Below, piece by piece: positions 52,387 to 61,637 of a DNA stretch of 64,000 nt (within the stretch, counting starts at the first letter, position 1; each line of letters begins with the position of its first letter). The stretch is from contig NOUX01000005.1 in assembly GCA_002245855.1 (NCBI GenBank), positions 310,001 through 374,000 on the forward strand, given 5' to 3'. Below the pieces are notes generated by a model. The model worked only from the letters and a program-made list of their open reading frames with translations, was not told the DNA's origin and did not search any database. Made by a program: the position numbers and the translations under genes. The stretch is from Sphingobacterium cellulitidis (lineage in GTDB: Bacteria > Bacteroidota > Bacteroidia > Sphingobacteriales > Sphingobacteriaceae).

Positions 52387-53796
52387 ATGGAAGAAGATTT
52401 TGAATTTGGAACCCCTGAGGAACAAAAATTCTCAGTGGATCGCTACGAGGAAATGCTTCGAAACGAAGACCAGTACTTTTTTGACACAAAAGCTTTCGAG
52501 AGTATCATAGACTATTATATTACTAAAAACGATCCAGTCAAAGCTTTACAAGTAATTGAATTCGCGTCCGCCCAACATCCATTCGAAACTTTGTTCTTAA
52601 TTAAAAAAGCGCAACTATTAGCAAGTACACTTCAATATGAACCTGCTTTAGAAGCTCTTAGCAAGGCCGAACTTTTGGAACCTTCGGAAGGCGACATTTA
52701 CCTAATCAAAGGAACTATCCTATCTTCATTGCAAGAACATACCCTTGCTGAAGAAAATTTCTTTAAGGCGCTTGAATTAAGCGATGCAAAAGATGAAGTC
52801 TATTATCAAATTGCAGGTTTATATCAAATGCAAGGATCCTACGAAAAGGCAATCGCATTCTTGAAAAAAAGTCTTAAAGCAAATAAAGATAACCAAGATG
52901 CGCTATACGAAATTGCATTCTGCTATGATGTCATGGAACAACAGGAAGAAAGTATTCAATTCTACCTGCAATATATTGACACTGATCCATATTCATACGC
53001 AGCTTGGTATAATCTAGGAAATGCATACCATAAACTGGGGGATTTCCCAGCAGCAATAGATGCTTATGATTATGCAATCTTGATCAATGAAAACTTTTCC
53101 TCTGCTTATTTCAACAAAGGAAATGCTTTGGTAAATCTTGATCGCTATTCGGAAGCTATCGAAGTTTATAAACAGACTTTTGAACATGAAACGCCAAACG
53201 CTGACACTTACTGTGCAATCGGTGAATGTTATGAGAAATTGGAACTCATGGATGAAGCAAGACAGTATTATAAAAAAGCTGTAAAACTTGACAGCAATCA
53301 AAGTGACGCATGGTTTGGAATTGGAGTAACACTTGATTTTGAAGAACGCTACTTTGAATCTTTACATTTCTATAAAAAAGCTCTGGAAATCGACGACGAA
53401 AATCCAGATTATTGGTTTGCCATTGCAGATGCAAGATATAAATTAAAGCAATTCAACCAATCCATCGAAGCATATGCCAAGGTGGTTGAACTGAATCCAA
53501 CTGATGCTGAAGCTTGGTTAGATTATTCTTCTTTACTTTTCGAACAAACGAGAGTAACTGAAGCTATTGAAGTAATTTCTGAAGCGATAAAATGTAATCC
53601 GGATGAGGCAACCCTATACTATAGAATGGTAGCTTATATGTTTGCAGCTGGTAAATATACTGATGCGCTGAGCTTCTTAGAATTAGCATTGAATGTTGAT
53701 CCTGAAAAGCATTACATTTTATTTGAATACTTGCCTCAACTTCAAGGAAACCAAATAATAGTCGATATCATTAAAAAGTATTCAGAAGGAAGATGA
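52387..53796 (+). CDS. Cytoplasmic tetratricopeptide-repeat protein
   Basis: 469 residues without a signal peptide. At least ten TPR units run through the protein, for example PFETLFLIKKAQLLASTL, AAWYNLGNAYHKLGDFPAAI and DAWFGIGVTLDFEERYFESL. An unusually good Shine-Dalgarno (AAGAGGAG, 52375-52382) precedes the ATG, which is rare in this phylum. Its stop overlaps the aroE start by 4 bases, so translation is coupled. A scaffold role is likely; the partner is unknown. Confidence 0.88.
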   Translation: MEEDFEFGTPEEQKFSVDRYEEMLRNEDQYFFDTKAFESIIDYYITKNDPVKALQVIEFASAQHPFETLFLIKKAQLLASTLQYEPALEALSKAELLEPSEGDIYLIKGTILSSLQEHTLAEENFFKALELSDAKDEVYYQIAGLYQMQGSYEKAIAFLKKSLKANKDNQDALYEIAFCYDVMEQQEESIQFYLQYIDTDPYSYAAWYNLGNAYHKLGDFPAAIDAYDYAILINENFSSAYFNKGNALVNLDRYSEAIEVYKQTFEHETPNADTYCAIGECYEKLELMDEARQYYKKAVKLDSNQSDAWFGIGVTLDFEERYFESLHFYKKALEIDDENPDYWFAIADARYKLKQFNQSIEAYAKVVELNPTDAEAWLDYSSLLFEQTRVTEAIEVISEAIKCNPDEATLYYRMVAYMFAAGKYTDALSFLELALNVDPEKHYILFEYLPQLQGNQIIVDIIKKYSEGR

Positions 53797-54536
53797 AAAA
53801 ATTAGGGTTAATTGGTTATCCTCTAGGACACTCATTTTCCAAAAAATATTATCTAGAAAAATTTGAGAAAGAGGGTATTAAGAACATTGATTATGACTTA
53901 TACCCTCTTCCTTCAATTCAAGATTTTCCAAATCTTTATGAAAACCATCCAGAATTCTATGGAGTCAATGTGACTATTCCATATAAACAGGATGTTATGC
54001 AGTATATAACAGAGCTGTCTGAGGAGGCGAAAGAAATTGAAGCTGTCAATTGTATTCAGATAAGAAACGTTGATGGAACGACCCATTTGAAGGGGTTTAA
54101 TACTGATGCATTCGGTTTCCAAAAATCATTGGAACCTTTACTTACACCTCAACACAAAAAAGCTTTAATATTTGGAAATGGCGGAGCCACAAAGGCTGTT
54201 GCTTATGCATTAAAGAAACTTGGGATTGATTATCAAGTGGTAAGCAGGACAAAGTCTGCTGAGAATATTACCTACGAAGACCTAAGCCCAGAATTAATAC
54301 AAGAATCAACCTTGTTGGTAAATTGCACTCCTTTAGGAACTTTTCCAAAAACTGAAGAATGCCCCAACCTTCCTTATGAAGCGATTACGGAAAAGCATTT
54401 ATTATATGATCTGATATACAACCCAGAAGAAACATTATTCTTAAAAAAAGGAAAAGAAAAAGGTGCTAAGATTAAGAATGGTTACGAAATGTTGATTCTT
54501 CAAGCAGAAAAAAACTGGGAAATCTGGAATCAATAG
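53793..54536 (+). CDS. aroE: Shikimate dehydrogenase
   Basis: 247 residues. The shikimate-binding site is seen as GHSFSKKYY and NVTIPYKQDV with the catalytic lysine, and FNTDAFGF supplies the aspartate. The NADP site is FGNGGATKAVAYALKKL. The later VNCTPLGTFP and YDLIYNPEETLFL are also typical. The length is a little short, normal for Bacteroidota. Its ATG overlaps the stop of the TPR gene. Confidence 0.94.
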   Translation: MKKLGLIGYPLGHSFSKKYYLEKFEKEGIKNIDYDLYPLPSIQDFPNLYENHPEFYGVNVTIPYKQDVMQYITELSEEAKEIEAVNCIQIRNVDGTTHLKGFNTDAFGFQKSLEPLLTPQHKKALIFGNGGATKAVAYALKKLGIDYQVVSRTKSAENITYEDLSPELIQESTLLVNCTPLGTFPKTEECPNLPYEAITEKHLLYDLIYNPEETLFLKKGKEKGAKIKNGYEMLILQAEKNWEIWNQ

Positions 54537-54564
54537 CAATACCCATTTGCTTAGAAATATTTCC

Positions 54565-54572
54565 TATTTTTG
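54565..54572 (+). promoter_or_regulatory. -7 promoter box of the MBL-fold gene
   Basis: TATTTTTG ends only 3 bases before the ATG at 54576. Transcription would begin at or inside the start codon, so a leaderless mRNA is predicted. aroE read-through is the alternative. Confidence 0.45.
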
Positions 54573-54575
54573 AAC

Positions 54576-55217
54576 ATGCTACATATTAAGACTTTTGTTT
54601 TTAATCCATATCAGGAAAACACTTATTTAATTTATGATGATCAAAAGAACTGCATTATCGTTGATCCCGGGATGCATAATTATCAAGAAGAAAATCATCT
54701 TAAAGAATATATTGAGTCCAATGGTTTAAAACCCATCTATCTTATAAACACCCATGGGCATATTGACCATGTTCTAGGAAATAAATTTGTTGCTGACACC
54801 TATAATTTGATTCCGCAGTTTCATGAAGGAGAACTCCCTCTTGTTATCCAAGTGCAGAATTATGCTCCCCAAATGGGAATCCGTTATGAGCCTTCTCCTA
54901 TCCCTGAAACCTTTTTAAAGGAAGAGGATATTATTGAAATCGGAGATGAAAAACTATCTTTAATATTGGCTCCAGGTCATTCTCCAGCTCACTTATGTCT
55001 ATATAGCAAGAAACAAAACTTTCTAATTGGTGGTGATGTATTATTCAAGAATAGTATTGGTAGAACCGACCTTCCAGGCGGTAATCATCAGCAATTATTG
55101 GATAGCATAGCTACAAAGATCTATACACTCCCTGAGGAAACAGTAGTTTATCCTGGGCATGGACCAAGTACGACAGTTGGAGAAGAGAAAAAAACGAATC
55201 CATTTATTAGAGCATAA
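54576..55217 (+). CDS. Metallo-beta-lactamase-fold hydrolase (glyoxalase II-like)
   Basis: 213 residues from the ATG at 54576; a TTG two codons upstream is rejected. The metal motif THGHIDHVLG (HxHxDH) is complete, with later ligands in APGHSPAHLC and IGGDVLF, and the last histidine in VYPGHGPST. It is YcbL-like in length and pattern. It probably hydrolyses thioesters such as S-lactoylglutathione-type substrates, but the substrate is not clear. Confidence 0.88.
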   Translation: MLHIKTFVFNPYQENTYLIYDDQKNCIIVDPGMHNYQEENHLKEYIESNGLKPIYLINTHGHIDHVLGNKFVADTYNLIPQFHEGELPLVIQVQNYAPQMGIRYEPSPIPETFLKEEDIIEIGDEKLSLILAPGHSPAHLCLYSKKQNFLIGGDVLFKNSIGRTDLPGGNHQQLLDSIATKIYTLPEETVVYPGHGPSTTVGEEKKTNPFIRA

Positions 55218-55220
55218 AAG

Positions 55221-56450
55221 ATGAAGCTCCCAATATTCTTTGCAAAACGATATCTGTTTTCTAAAAAATCAGTAAATGCTATCAACATCATTTCCTCAAT
55301 TAGTATGATTGGTGTTTTGGTGAGTACAGCTGCTTTAGTAATCGTATTGTCGTTCTACAATGGATTAGAACGTTTCATCCTTTCTCAATACAGCACATTC
55401 TCTCCGGAATATCGCATAGAACCAGCATCGGGTAAAGTATTCTCCACCAAAAGTGAATCCTTTACCAAGCTAAGGACTCTTCATGATATTTCGTCTTACA
55501 GCGAAGTTCTTGAGGATAAGGTATTAGCTGAATTCAACCAACAACAATTTATAGGGAGATTAAAAGGGGTTGAACCTAATAGTTTGCATCATTTAGAAAA
55601 AGAAAACATTCTATTAGAGGGTAATCTGGAAATTAAAACTGACAGCACTAATTATGCTATTTTAGGCACAACAGTACAAGCGAATCTTCAAGTTCCACTG
55701 CAAGGAACTGATAACCAGATTTTCTTAAATATTCCAGATAAAAATGCTTCTCCCAATAACATCAACCCATTAGAAGATATTCGTACCAGGGTAATCACGC
55801 CGAATGCTATTTTAGGTTACCAACCCGGTTTTGAAGACCTGATCATAGTACCAATTGATTTTGCGAAGGATCTATTAAACGAACATGATGGAATTTCAGC
55901 AATTGAGCTATATGGTAAAAACGACAATTCCAGAGCCCTTCAGAAAGAAATACAATCAATTGTTGGAGAAGAATACTTAGTAAAAAACCGAGAGCAACAA
56001 AACCCTACCTTATATAAAACGGTGCGATCGGAAAAATGGATTGTATTCTTCATCGTAACTATTATAGGAATAATTGCAATTTTCAATATTATCGGCTCAT
56101 TAACCATGCTTGTAATAGATAAAAAACAAGATATGGTTGTTCTAAACAGCTTAGGAGCTAATAATAATTTAATACAGAATATCTTCTTTTATCAAGGAAT
56201 ACTAATTGCTTTGATAGGAAGTTTAGTTGGAGCGTTGATAGGATTATTTTTCTGTTTACTACAAGAGCATTTTGGTTTTGTAACCACTAGTGAGGGATCA
56301 TTATTTGATGCTTATCCGGTAGATATCCGATATATGGACTTGGTGTTGATTTTTGTTACCGTAATGGTTGTATCCACTTTGGTTTCGTATATGGCATCAC
56401 GTTTAAATATCAGGGGTATTAACAAACGTGGAGCATTAGAGTCTAATTAG
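55221..56450 (+). CDS. ABC-transporter permease, FtsX/LolC-like
   Basis: 409 residues with one N-terminal helix (about 20-45), a large periplasmic MacB-PCD-type domain (about 50-265), and three C-terminal helices ending in the FtsX domain (VVLNSLGANNNLIQNIFFYQ). This is the LolC/LolE layout, so it probably extracts lipoproteins from the inner membrane together with an ATPase encoded elsewhere. It begins 3 bases after the MBL gene. Its stop overlaps the stop of the next, convergent gene. Confidence 0.88.
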   Translation: MKLPIFFAKRYLFSKKSVNAINIISSISMIGVLVSTAALVIVLSFYNGLERFILSQYSTFSPEYRIEPASGKVFSTKSESFTKLRTLHDISSYSEVLEDKVLAEFNQQQFIGRLKGVEPNSLHHLEKENILLEGNLEIKTDSTNYAILGTTVQANLQVPLQGTDNQIFLNIPDKNASPNNINPLEDIRTRVITPNAILGYQPGFEDLIIVPIDFAKDLLNEHDGISAIELYGKNDNSRALQKEIQSIVGEEYLVKNREQQNPTLYKTVRSEKWIVFFIVTIIGIIAIFNIIGSLTMLVIDKKQDMVVLNSLGANNNLIQNIFFYQGILIALIGSLVGALIGLFFCLLQEHFGFVTTSEGSLFDAYPVDIRYMDLVLIFVTVMVVSTLVSYMASRLNIRGINKRGALESN

Positions 56451-57103
56451 TATTTCAGACGTTGTCTACTATAATCTCCTCTTTTTATTTGATTAATCAA
56501 CTGTCCCCAAGCGAAAGGATTCAATAAAGGATTTGCCATGTTTTGGTTGATCGCTCTATTCGACATATTGATATGTCTCTGGAAACTATTATAAGCTTGA
56601 ATTTCTTCGGCACTTCTAGGAACAATCTTAGATAGGGATGCTAAAGCTTGAGGCGATAAATTCCTTTTCGCTGTCAGCACATCATCATTGCCAATATTTA
56701 ATGCTAGGAATTCCATATTAAACTCCTCAATACTAGCCCAAGGAAGAGGTGGTCCTACTGTAACCATTGGAAGTTCTTCAACAGTCGGAGTCAATTCTAT
56801 TCTTGCAGTGTATTTATCGCCACTGACATCAGGAATAGTAATTCGGACAGTCCGATAACCGATTGAAGAAAATGCTATTTCATCACCAGCGTAAGCTACA
56901 AAGGAAAAATATCCTTCATGGTTAGCTACAAATCCATCATTTCCATAACTTTCATTTCGGATAGTAACATAAGGAACGGCGATTTCAGTACCTTCCGCCA
57001 AGATATACCCAGAAACTTGTACGATTTTCTTGTCTTGGGCGAAAGTGCTCAAGCTGACTGTCAAAAGCACAGCTAATATGATAAATTGGTGTAAAAGTTT
57101 CAT
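56447..57103 (-). CDS. Carboxypeptidase-regulatory-like domain protein, secreted
   Basis: 218 residues with a signal peptide (about 1-22, ending TFAQ). A carboxypeptidase-D regulatory-like sandwich follows (VQVSGYILAEGTEIAVPYVT to GYRTVRITIPD, about 29-98). The C-terminal half is helical and unassigned (PRSAEEIQAYNSFQRHIN). The family is usual in Bacteroidota envelope proteins, often without assigned role. Its stop shares bases with the convergent permease stop. Confidence 0.75.
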   Translation of the reverse strand: MKLLHQFIILAVLLTVSLSTFAQDKKIVQVSGYILAEGTEIAVPYVTIRNESYGNDGFVANHEGYFSFVAYAGDEIAFSSIGYRTVRITIPDVSGDKYTARIELTPTVEELPMVTVGPPLPWASIEEFNMEFLALNIGNDDVLTAKRNLSPQALASLSKIVPRSAEEIQAYNSFQRHINMSNRAINQNMANPLLNPFAWGQLINQIKRGDYSRQRLKY

Positions 57104-57110
57104 CTACCAA

Positions 57111-57134
57111 CAAAACTAGGGAAAAACAAACGTA
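57111..57134 (-). promoter_or_regulatory. Two overlapping -7 boxes of the carboxypeptidase-like gene
   Basis: TACGTTTG (57134-57127) and TAGTTTTG (57118-57111) on the minus strand both match TAnnTTTG. The nearer one would give an almost leaderless transcript. Confidence 0.4.
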
Positions 57135-57174
57135 AGATGCTGTTAAATAGTGTTAACTACATCTAATAATTTTA

Positions 57175-57450
57175 TTACAATTGGTTGGGGGTTATTGCAT
57201 TGGGGTCATTCATATCCGTAATATTGATTGCTTCGACGGCAACAATTTCCGGAACGGCCTTTTTAATAGCTTGTTCTAAACCAGCTTTAAAAGTCATGAT
57301 ACTCATAGAACAGTTTGCGCAGGTCCCCAACAATTTAAGCTTCACAACATTATCTGCAGTGATTTCTTCAATAGAAACGTTACCACCATCAGTCTGTAAA
57401 TACGGTCTGATAGAATCCAATGCTTGCTCTACTCTCTCAAATAAGGTCAT
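57175..57450 (-). CDS. NifU-like C-terminal domain protein (Fe-S scaffold)
   Basis: 91 residues, a stand-alone Nfu domain: DSIRPYLQTDGGNVSIEEI and KLLGTCANCSMSIMTFKAGL with the C-x2-C pair that binds a [4Fe-4S] cluster between two subunits. It likely transfers clusters to client proteins. It lies alone on the minus strand opposite bamD. A possible -7 box is TAGTTTTG at 57514-57521 on the minus strand. Confidence 0.92.
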   Translation of the reverse strand: MTLFERVEQALDSIRPYLQTDGGNVSIEEITADNVVKLKLLGTCANCSMSIMTFKAGLEQAIKKAVPEIVAVEAINITDMNDPNAITPNQL

Positions 57451-57677
57451 TATAAATTCTGATAAATTATTTAAACGTAAATATAGTCAATAATTATTTA
57501 TTTGTGACATCTGCAAAACTAATTCAACATTCATTTGACTTAAGAAAACAACGTTTTTGTTCCAGCAAACCTTTCATGGACAATGAAATTAGCGCCTTTA
57601 AGTTAAAGATTGTTAAAAGCTAATGTTTTCAAAGATTCCCTTATTGAAATCAAGTATTTTCGCGTATTATTAAATAA

Positions 57678-57708
57678 TTGAAAATTAGTATTAATTCACG
57701 TATCTTTG
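57678..57708 (+). promoter_or_regulatory. Promoter of the bamD-rpoZ-coaBC operon
   Basis: TTG (57678-57680), a 20-base spacer and TATCTTTG (57701-57708) are a full match to the Bacteroidota -33/-7 pattern, the best in the window. The ATG follows after only 4 bases, so bamD is predicted to be translated from a leaderless mRNA. Confidence 0.65.
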
Positions 57709-57712
57709 TGGG

Positions 57713-58639
57713 ATGTTTTTAAAGAATCATGTATTTAGCCTAATTGTTGGCTTGTTTCTTTTATTAGGCTTGGGTAGTTGCAAGAGTAAATTCGAAAAAC
57801 TACGTGCAAGCAATAATGTACAAATGAAGTATCAGGAGGCTGTAAAGTACTACGAAAAAGAGAAGTACTCCAAGGCTCTAACTTTATTTCAAGAATTATT
57901 AGCGAAATACCGAGGCACAGCAGATGCTGAGGATCTTAGTTATTATACTGCCTATTCAGCGTATAGATTAAAGGACTATATCTCTGCTCGTTTCCACTTT
58001 AAAACCTTTGCGGACAATTACCCTAACAGCCAGAGAGCTGAAGAGTGTAGATTTATGTCGGCATATTGTTATTATTTAGATTCTCCACGTTCTAATCTGG
58101 ATCAAGATAACACACGTAAAGCAATTGATCAATTGCAATTGTTTGTAAACTTGTACCCAGAGTCAGAAAGAGCGAAAGAAGCAGGTGATTTAATTCAAAA
58201 TCTACGTGATAAGCTGGAGAAAAAAGCATTTGACAATGCGAAGTTGTACTATAACATGGGATTACCAGATGATTATCGTGCAGCTGTAATTGCATTAGAG
58301 AATGTATTGCGGGTTTATCCGGATACGAAACACGCTGAAGATATTGAATATCTTTTAGTAAAATCACAATATTTATTTGCAGATAACTCTTACCCACATC
58401 GTCAGGAAGAACGTTTCAATCAAATGATTGACTATTATGACAGCTTCACTGAGCACTTTCCGGAAAGTAAATATAGCTCTGAGCTAAATGGACTTCGCGG
58501 CAGTGCAGATCGCAAGATTGCAGCAGCTTTAAAAATCATGGCTAATGATGAGAAAGCTAGAAAGCAACGTGAAGAAGATTTGGGAATTTCAACATCTAAC
58601 GGTGTTCCAATTGAGAACAACAATAACAATCAACAATAA
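57713..58639 (+). CDS. bamD: Outer-membrane assembly lipoprotein BamD
   Basis: 308 residues with a lipoprotein signal (LGLGSC, cysteine about 23). TPR-like helices follow (YQEAVKYYEKEKYSKALTLF, KDYISARFHFKTFADNYPNS), typical of BamD/YfiO. A Gln/Asn-rich tail ends it. It supports BamA in folding barrel proteins such as those encoded elsewhere in this window. The operon order bamD-rpoZ-coaBC is characteristic of Bacteroidota. Confidence 0.93.
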   Translation: MFLKNHVFSLIVGLFLLLGLGSCKSKFEKLRASNNVQMKYQEAVKYYEKEKYSKALTLFQELLAKYRGTADAEDLSYYTAYSAYRLKDYISARFHFKTFADNYPNSQRAEECRFMSAYCYYLDSPRSNLDQDNTRKAIDQLQLFVNLYPESERAKEAGDLIQNLRDKLEKKAFDNAKLYYNMGLPDDYRAAVIALENVLRVYPDTKHAEDIEYLLVKSQYLFADNSYPHRQEERFNQMIDYYDSFTEHFPESKYSSELNGLRGSADRKIAAALKIMANDEKARKQREEDLGISTSNGVPIENNNNNQQ

Positions 58640-58667
58640 TCTTTAGTACATCCATTTTTATTTATAT

Positions 58668-58994
58668 ATGAATCAGAATAAAAATACCGTTCCAAATTCA
58701 ACAGTAACTCGCGATTTAAGAGAGTTAGACCAAACAACTGATAACCTTTACGAATCAATCGTGGTAATCAGCAAGCGTGCTAATCAAATCGCTGTAGATA
58801 TGAAAGAGGAATTAAATCAAAAGTTATCAGAATTTGCTAGCAGCAATGATAACTTAGAAGAAGTGTTTGAAAATCGTGAACAAATTGAAATCTCTAAGCA
58901 CTACGAAAGGTTGCCAAAACCTACATTAGTAGCGATTGATGAATTCTTACACGAGAAAGTATACTTCAGAAACCCTTCAAAAGAACAAGAGTAA
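58668..58994 (+). CDS. rpoZ: RNA polymerase omega subunit, Bacteroidota type
   Basis: 108 residues. TTDNLYESIVVISKRANQIA corresponds to the conserved N-terminal helix of omega/Rpb6. It is longer at the C-terminus than in proteobacteria. It binds beta-prime and helps its assembly. The position between bamD (28 bases) and coaBC (10 bases) supports the call. Confidence 0.88.
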   Translation: MNQNKNTVPNSTVTRDLRELDQTTDNLYESIVVISKRANQIAVDMKEELNQKLSEFASSNDNLEEVFENREQIEISKHYERLPKPTLVAIDEFLHEKVYFRNPSKEQE

Positions 58995-59004
58995 GATATT
59001 TACC

Positions 59005-60207
59005 ATGTCTTTAAGAGACAAACATATTGTAATTGGTATAAGCGGCAGCATCGCCGCTTATAAGATTGCAACATTGGTAAGATTACTGAGAAAGGCAGAA
59101 GCTTCTGTTCAGGTTATCATGACCCAGGAAGCCACTCAATTTATTACTCCCCTTACTCTCTCTACCCTTTCAAATAACCCCGTGTATGTTGATTATTATG
59201 ATCAAAAATCTGGGGAATGGAATAACCATGTCCATATTGCCGAGTCGGCAGATTTAATTCTAATTGCACCTGCTACAGCTAATACCTTGGCCAAATGCGC
59301 CCAAGGCATTTGCGACAATCTATTACAAGCCGTTTATTTATCGGCAAAAAGTGATGTTTGTATCGCTCCGGCAATGGATTTAGACATGTGGATTCATCCA
59401 TCTGTTAAGAACAACATACAACTATTAAAATCATACGGCGACTTGATTATTCCTCCGGGAAAAGGAGAGTTGGCGAGTGGATTAGTGGGAGAAGGCAGAT
59501 TAGCAGAACCAGAGGAGATTTTCCAATTTATTGAAGATCATTTACAAGCTAATCAACCTCTAAAGGGTAAGAAAGCATTAGTTTCTGCCGGACCTACCTA
59601 CGAGGCAATTGATCCAGTTCGTTTTATTGGAAATCATTCCAGTGGCAAAATGGGTTATGCCATAGCCAACCAACTGAGAAAATTAGGAGCAGAAGTTACT
59701 TTGGTCAGCGGACCAACCGCACTTGAGAGTCCAGAAGGAGTACAAAGAGTGAATGTCCAATCGGCAGCGGAAATGTATGCTGCCTGTAGTAATTCATTTC
59801 AGGAGGCCGACATTACGGTAATGAGTGCTGCAGTTGCGGATTATACTCCAATTGAAGTAGCTGATCAAAAGATTAAGAAAAAAGCAGAAGATTTCAGCAT
59901 TTCTTTAAAGAAAACGACAGATATTTTAGCCAGTTTAGGCGCAATAAAGAAATCAGGGCAAATATTAGTAGGTTTTGCATTGGAAACCAATAATGAATTG
60001 GAAAATGCAAAGGATAAGCTAAAAAGGAAAAATCTTGATTTCATAGTCTTGAATTCCATGCAGGACAAAGGAGCTGGATTTGCTCATGACACCAATAAAA
60101 TTACGGTCATTAATAAACAAGAAGAGATTTTATCATTTGATCTTAAATCAAAAGAAGAAGTCGCAAAAGATATCTGCGATTTAATTATTGCCCAATTAAG
60201 CAAATAG
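59005..60207 (+). CDS. coaBC: Phosphopantothenoylcysteine decarboxylase / phosphopantothenate-cysteine ligase
   Basis: 400 residues from the ATG at 59005 (MSLRDKHIVIGISGSIAAYK); the open extension upstream overlaps rpoZ in another frame and is rejected. The N-terminal CoaC flavoprotein part has the GISGSIAAYK start, the catalytic histidine in NHVHIAES and APAMDLDMW. The CoaB part has VSAGPTYEAIDPVRFIGNHS and GKMGYAIA, then KIKKKAEDFSISLKKTTDIL. It catalyses two steps of coenzyme A synthesis. Confidence 0.95.
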   Translation: MSLRDKHIVIGISGSIAAYKIATLVRLLRKAEASVQVIMTQEATQFITPLTLSTLSNNPVYVDYYDQKSGEWNNHVHIAESADLILIAPATANTLAKCAQGICDNLLQAVYLSAKSDVCIAPAMDLDMWIHPSVKNNIQLLKSYGDLIIPPGKGELASGLVGEGRLAEPEEIFQFIEDHLQANQPLKGKKALVSAGPTYEAIDPVRFIGNHSSGKMGYAIANQLRKLGAEVTLVSGPTALESPEGVQRVNVQSAAEMYAACSNSFQEADITVMSAAVADYTPIEVADQKIKKKAEDFSISLKKTTDILASLGAIKKSGQILVGFALETNNELENAKDKLKRKNLDFIVLNSMQDKGAGFAHDTNKITVINKQEEILSFDLKSKEEVAKDICDLIIAQLSK

Positions 60208-60210
60208 ACC

Positions 60211-61578
60211 CTACATATTTGCTATTCTCACTTCCCTAGGGTAGTAATTATTGATTCTATTTCCCAAGACCTTCACCCATCCCAAAGAAACATTCTTATA
60301 ATTCACTAAGCACCAACCTTTTTTCACCCCTTCAAATAAGGCAATATCCAATTGTTCCTTTCTCAAAAAGTTCTGTGCATCTTCCAAAGACAACTCAACT
60401 GAAGCTAAGTTTTTATCCTTATAAATACTCAAAGCTAAGTCATGGGAAGGAACTAATTCCTTTCCCAACCATTTCCCAACCATCGTTCCTGCATTTTTAA
60501 GGTACAGAACCTGTTGCAACGCCTTCACACTCGCTTCCATATCTTTCGGAAAAATGTGAACATTTTCGTTATGTAGCAATGTGGAGAACTCTTGATCATT
60601 TTCAACCCATCCTTTCAGACCATCTTTTGGAATTGGAGATTTTTCAAGTTTTATCTTCTTTAAAGAAAAACTAGGCTGAATACGTTTCATTTTTAAAACA
60701 GCAATAAAAAATCCTTCTCCTTTAGTTTTATGCGGATAAAATCTATAGCCAGCGGCTTTATGAGACTTAGAAAGAGTTTCTTCTATTCCCCAATCCGTTT
60801 CCAAAGGGATTTTTATGGATTCCAACTCATATTCATCAATCAACCATTCCAAAATATCCTCATTTTCCTCCGAAGAATAAGAACAAGTAGAATAAAGTAA
60901 ATACCCATTAGTAGCAATTGCCCCCATTACTTGGGAAAGAATCCTTTGCTGGCGTTCACTACATAATTTAACGTTAGCTTCTGACCATTCATCAATGCTA
61001 TCTTCATCTTTTCTGAACATACCAGAGCCAGAACAAGGAGCATCAACAAGCACTAAATCAAAAAATCCTGGCAGTCTTCGAAATGCTGTAGGATCATTGT
61101 TGGTTACAACAACATTGGGATATCCCCAACGCATTAGGTTTTCTTGAAGCACAACAGACCTACTTTTAATGATCTCATTAGCAACAAGCAGACTATCAGA
61201 ATTAATCGTTGCATTTAACAGAGTCGATTTTCCTCCTGGAGCAGCGCAAAGATCAAGAGCTTTAATCTCATTTTGATTCAGTTTCAATTGCCTTAATATA
61301 TGAGCAATAAACATGGAAGATGCTTCTTGCACATAATAACAGCCAGCATGAAACAATGGGTCTAAAGTAAACTTGGGCCTTTCCTTCAGATAAAACCCCA
61401 AGTTACACCATTGAACAGGTTTTGTTAATTCAAAATCAAGTGTGGTAGGTTTTTGGGGATTTAGCCGGATTGAGGTAAGTTTTTCTCCACTTTCATGTGC
61501 TGCTTTGAAAGCTTCTTGATCAAAGAATGGATTGGTTCCAAGTTTTTTAATTAAGGAATTCGGAAGAATATTACTCAT
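60211..61578 (-). CDS. RsmB/NOP-family rRNA m5C methyltransferase (RsmF-like)
   Basis: 455 residues. The AdoMet site DLCAAPGGKSTLLNA and both catalytic cysteines, in DAPCSGSGMFRK and in STCSYSSEENE, are intact. The C-terminal third (about 290-455) is a PUA-like/RsmF extension. It probably methylates a cytosine in 16S rRNA. It converges on coaBC with a gap of only 3 bases and no terminator between them. Confidence 0.9.
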   Translation of the reverse strand: MSNILPNSLIKKLGTNPFFDQEAFKAAHESGEKLTSIRLNPQKPTTLDFELTKPVQWCNLGFYLKERPKFTLDPLFHAGCYYVQEASSMFIAHILRQLKLNQNEIKALDLCAAPGGKSTLLNATINSDSLLVANEIIKSRSVVLQENLMRWGYPNVVVTNNDPTAFRRLPGFFDLVLVDAPCSGSGMFRKDEDSIDEWSEANVKLCSERQQRILSQVMGAIATNGYLLYSTCSYSSEENEDILEWLIDEYELESIKIPLETDWGIEETLSKSHKAAGYRFYPHKTKGEGFFIAVLKMKRIQPSFSLKKIKLEKSPIPKDGLKGWVENDQEFSTLLHNENVHIFPKDMEASVKALQQVLYLKNAGTMVGKWLGKELVPSHDLALSIYKDKNLASVELSLEDAQNFLRKEQLDIALFEGVKKGWCLVNYKNVSLGWVKVLGNRINNYYPREVRIANM

Positions 61579-61637
61579 ATATTACTAATAAATCTATGTA
61601 AATTTACAGGAATTATCTTTTTCAGTTAATAATTAGA

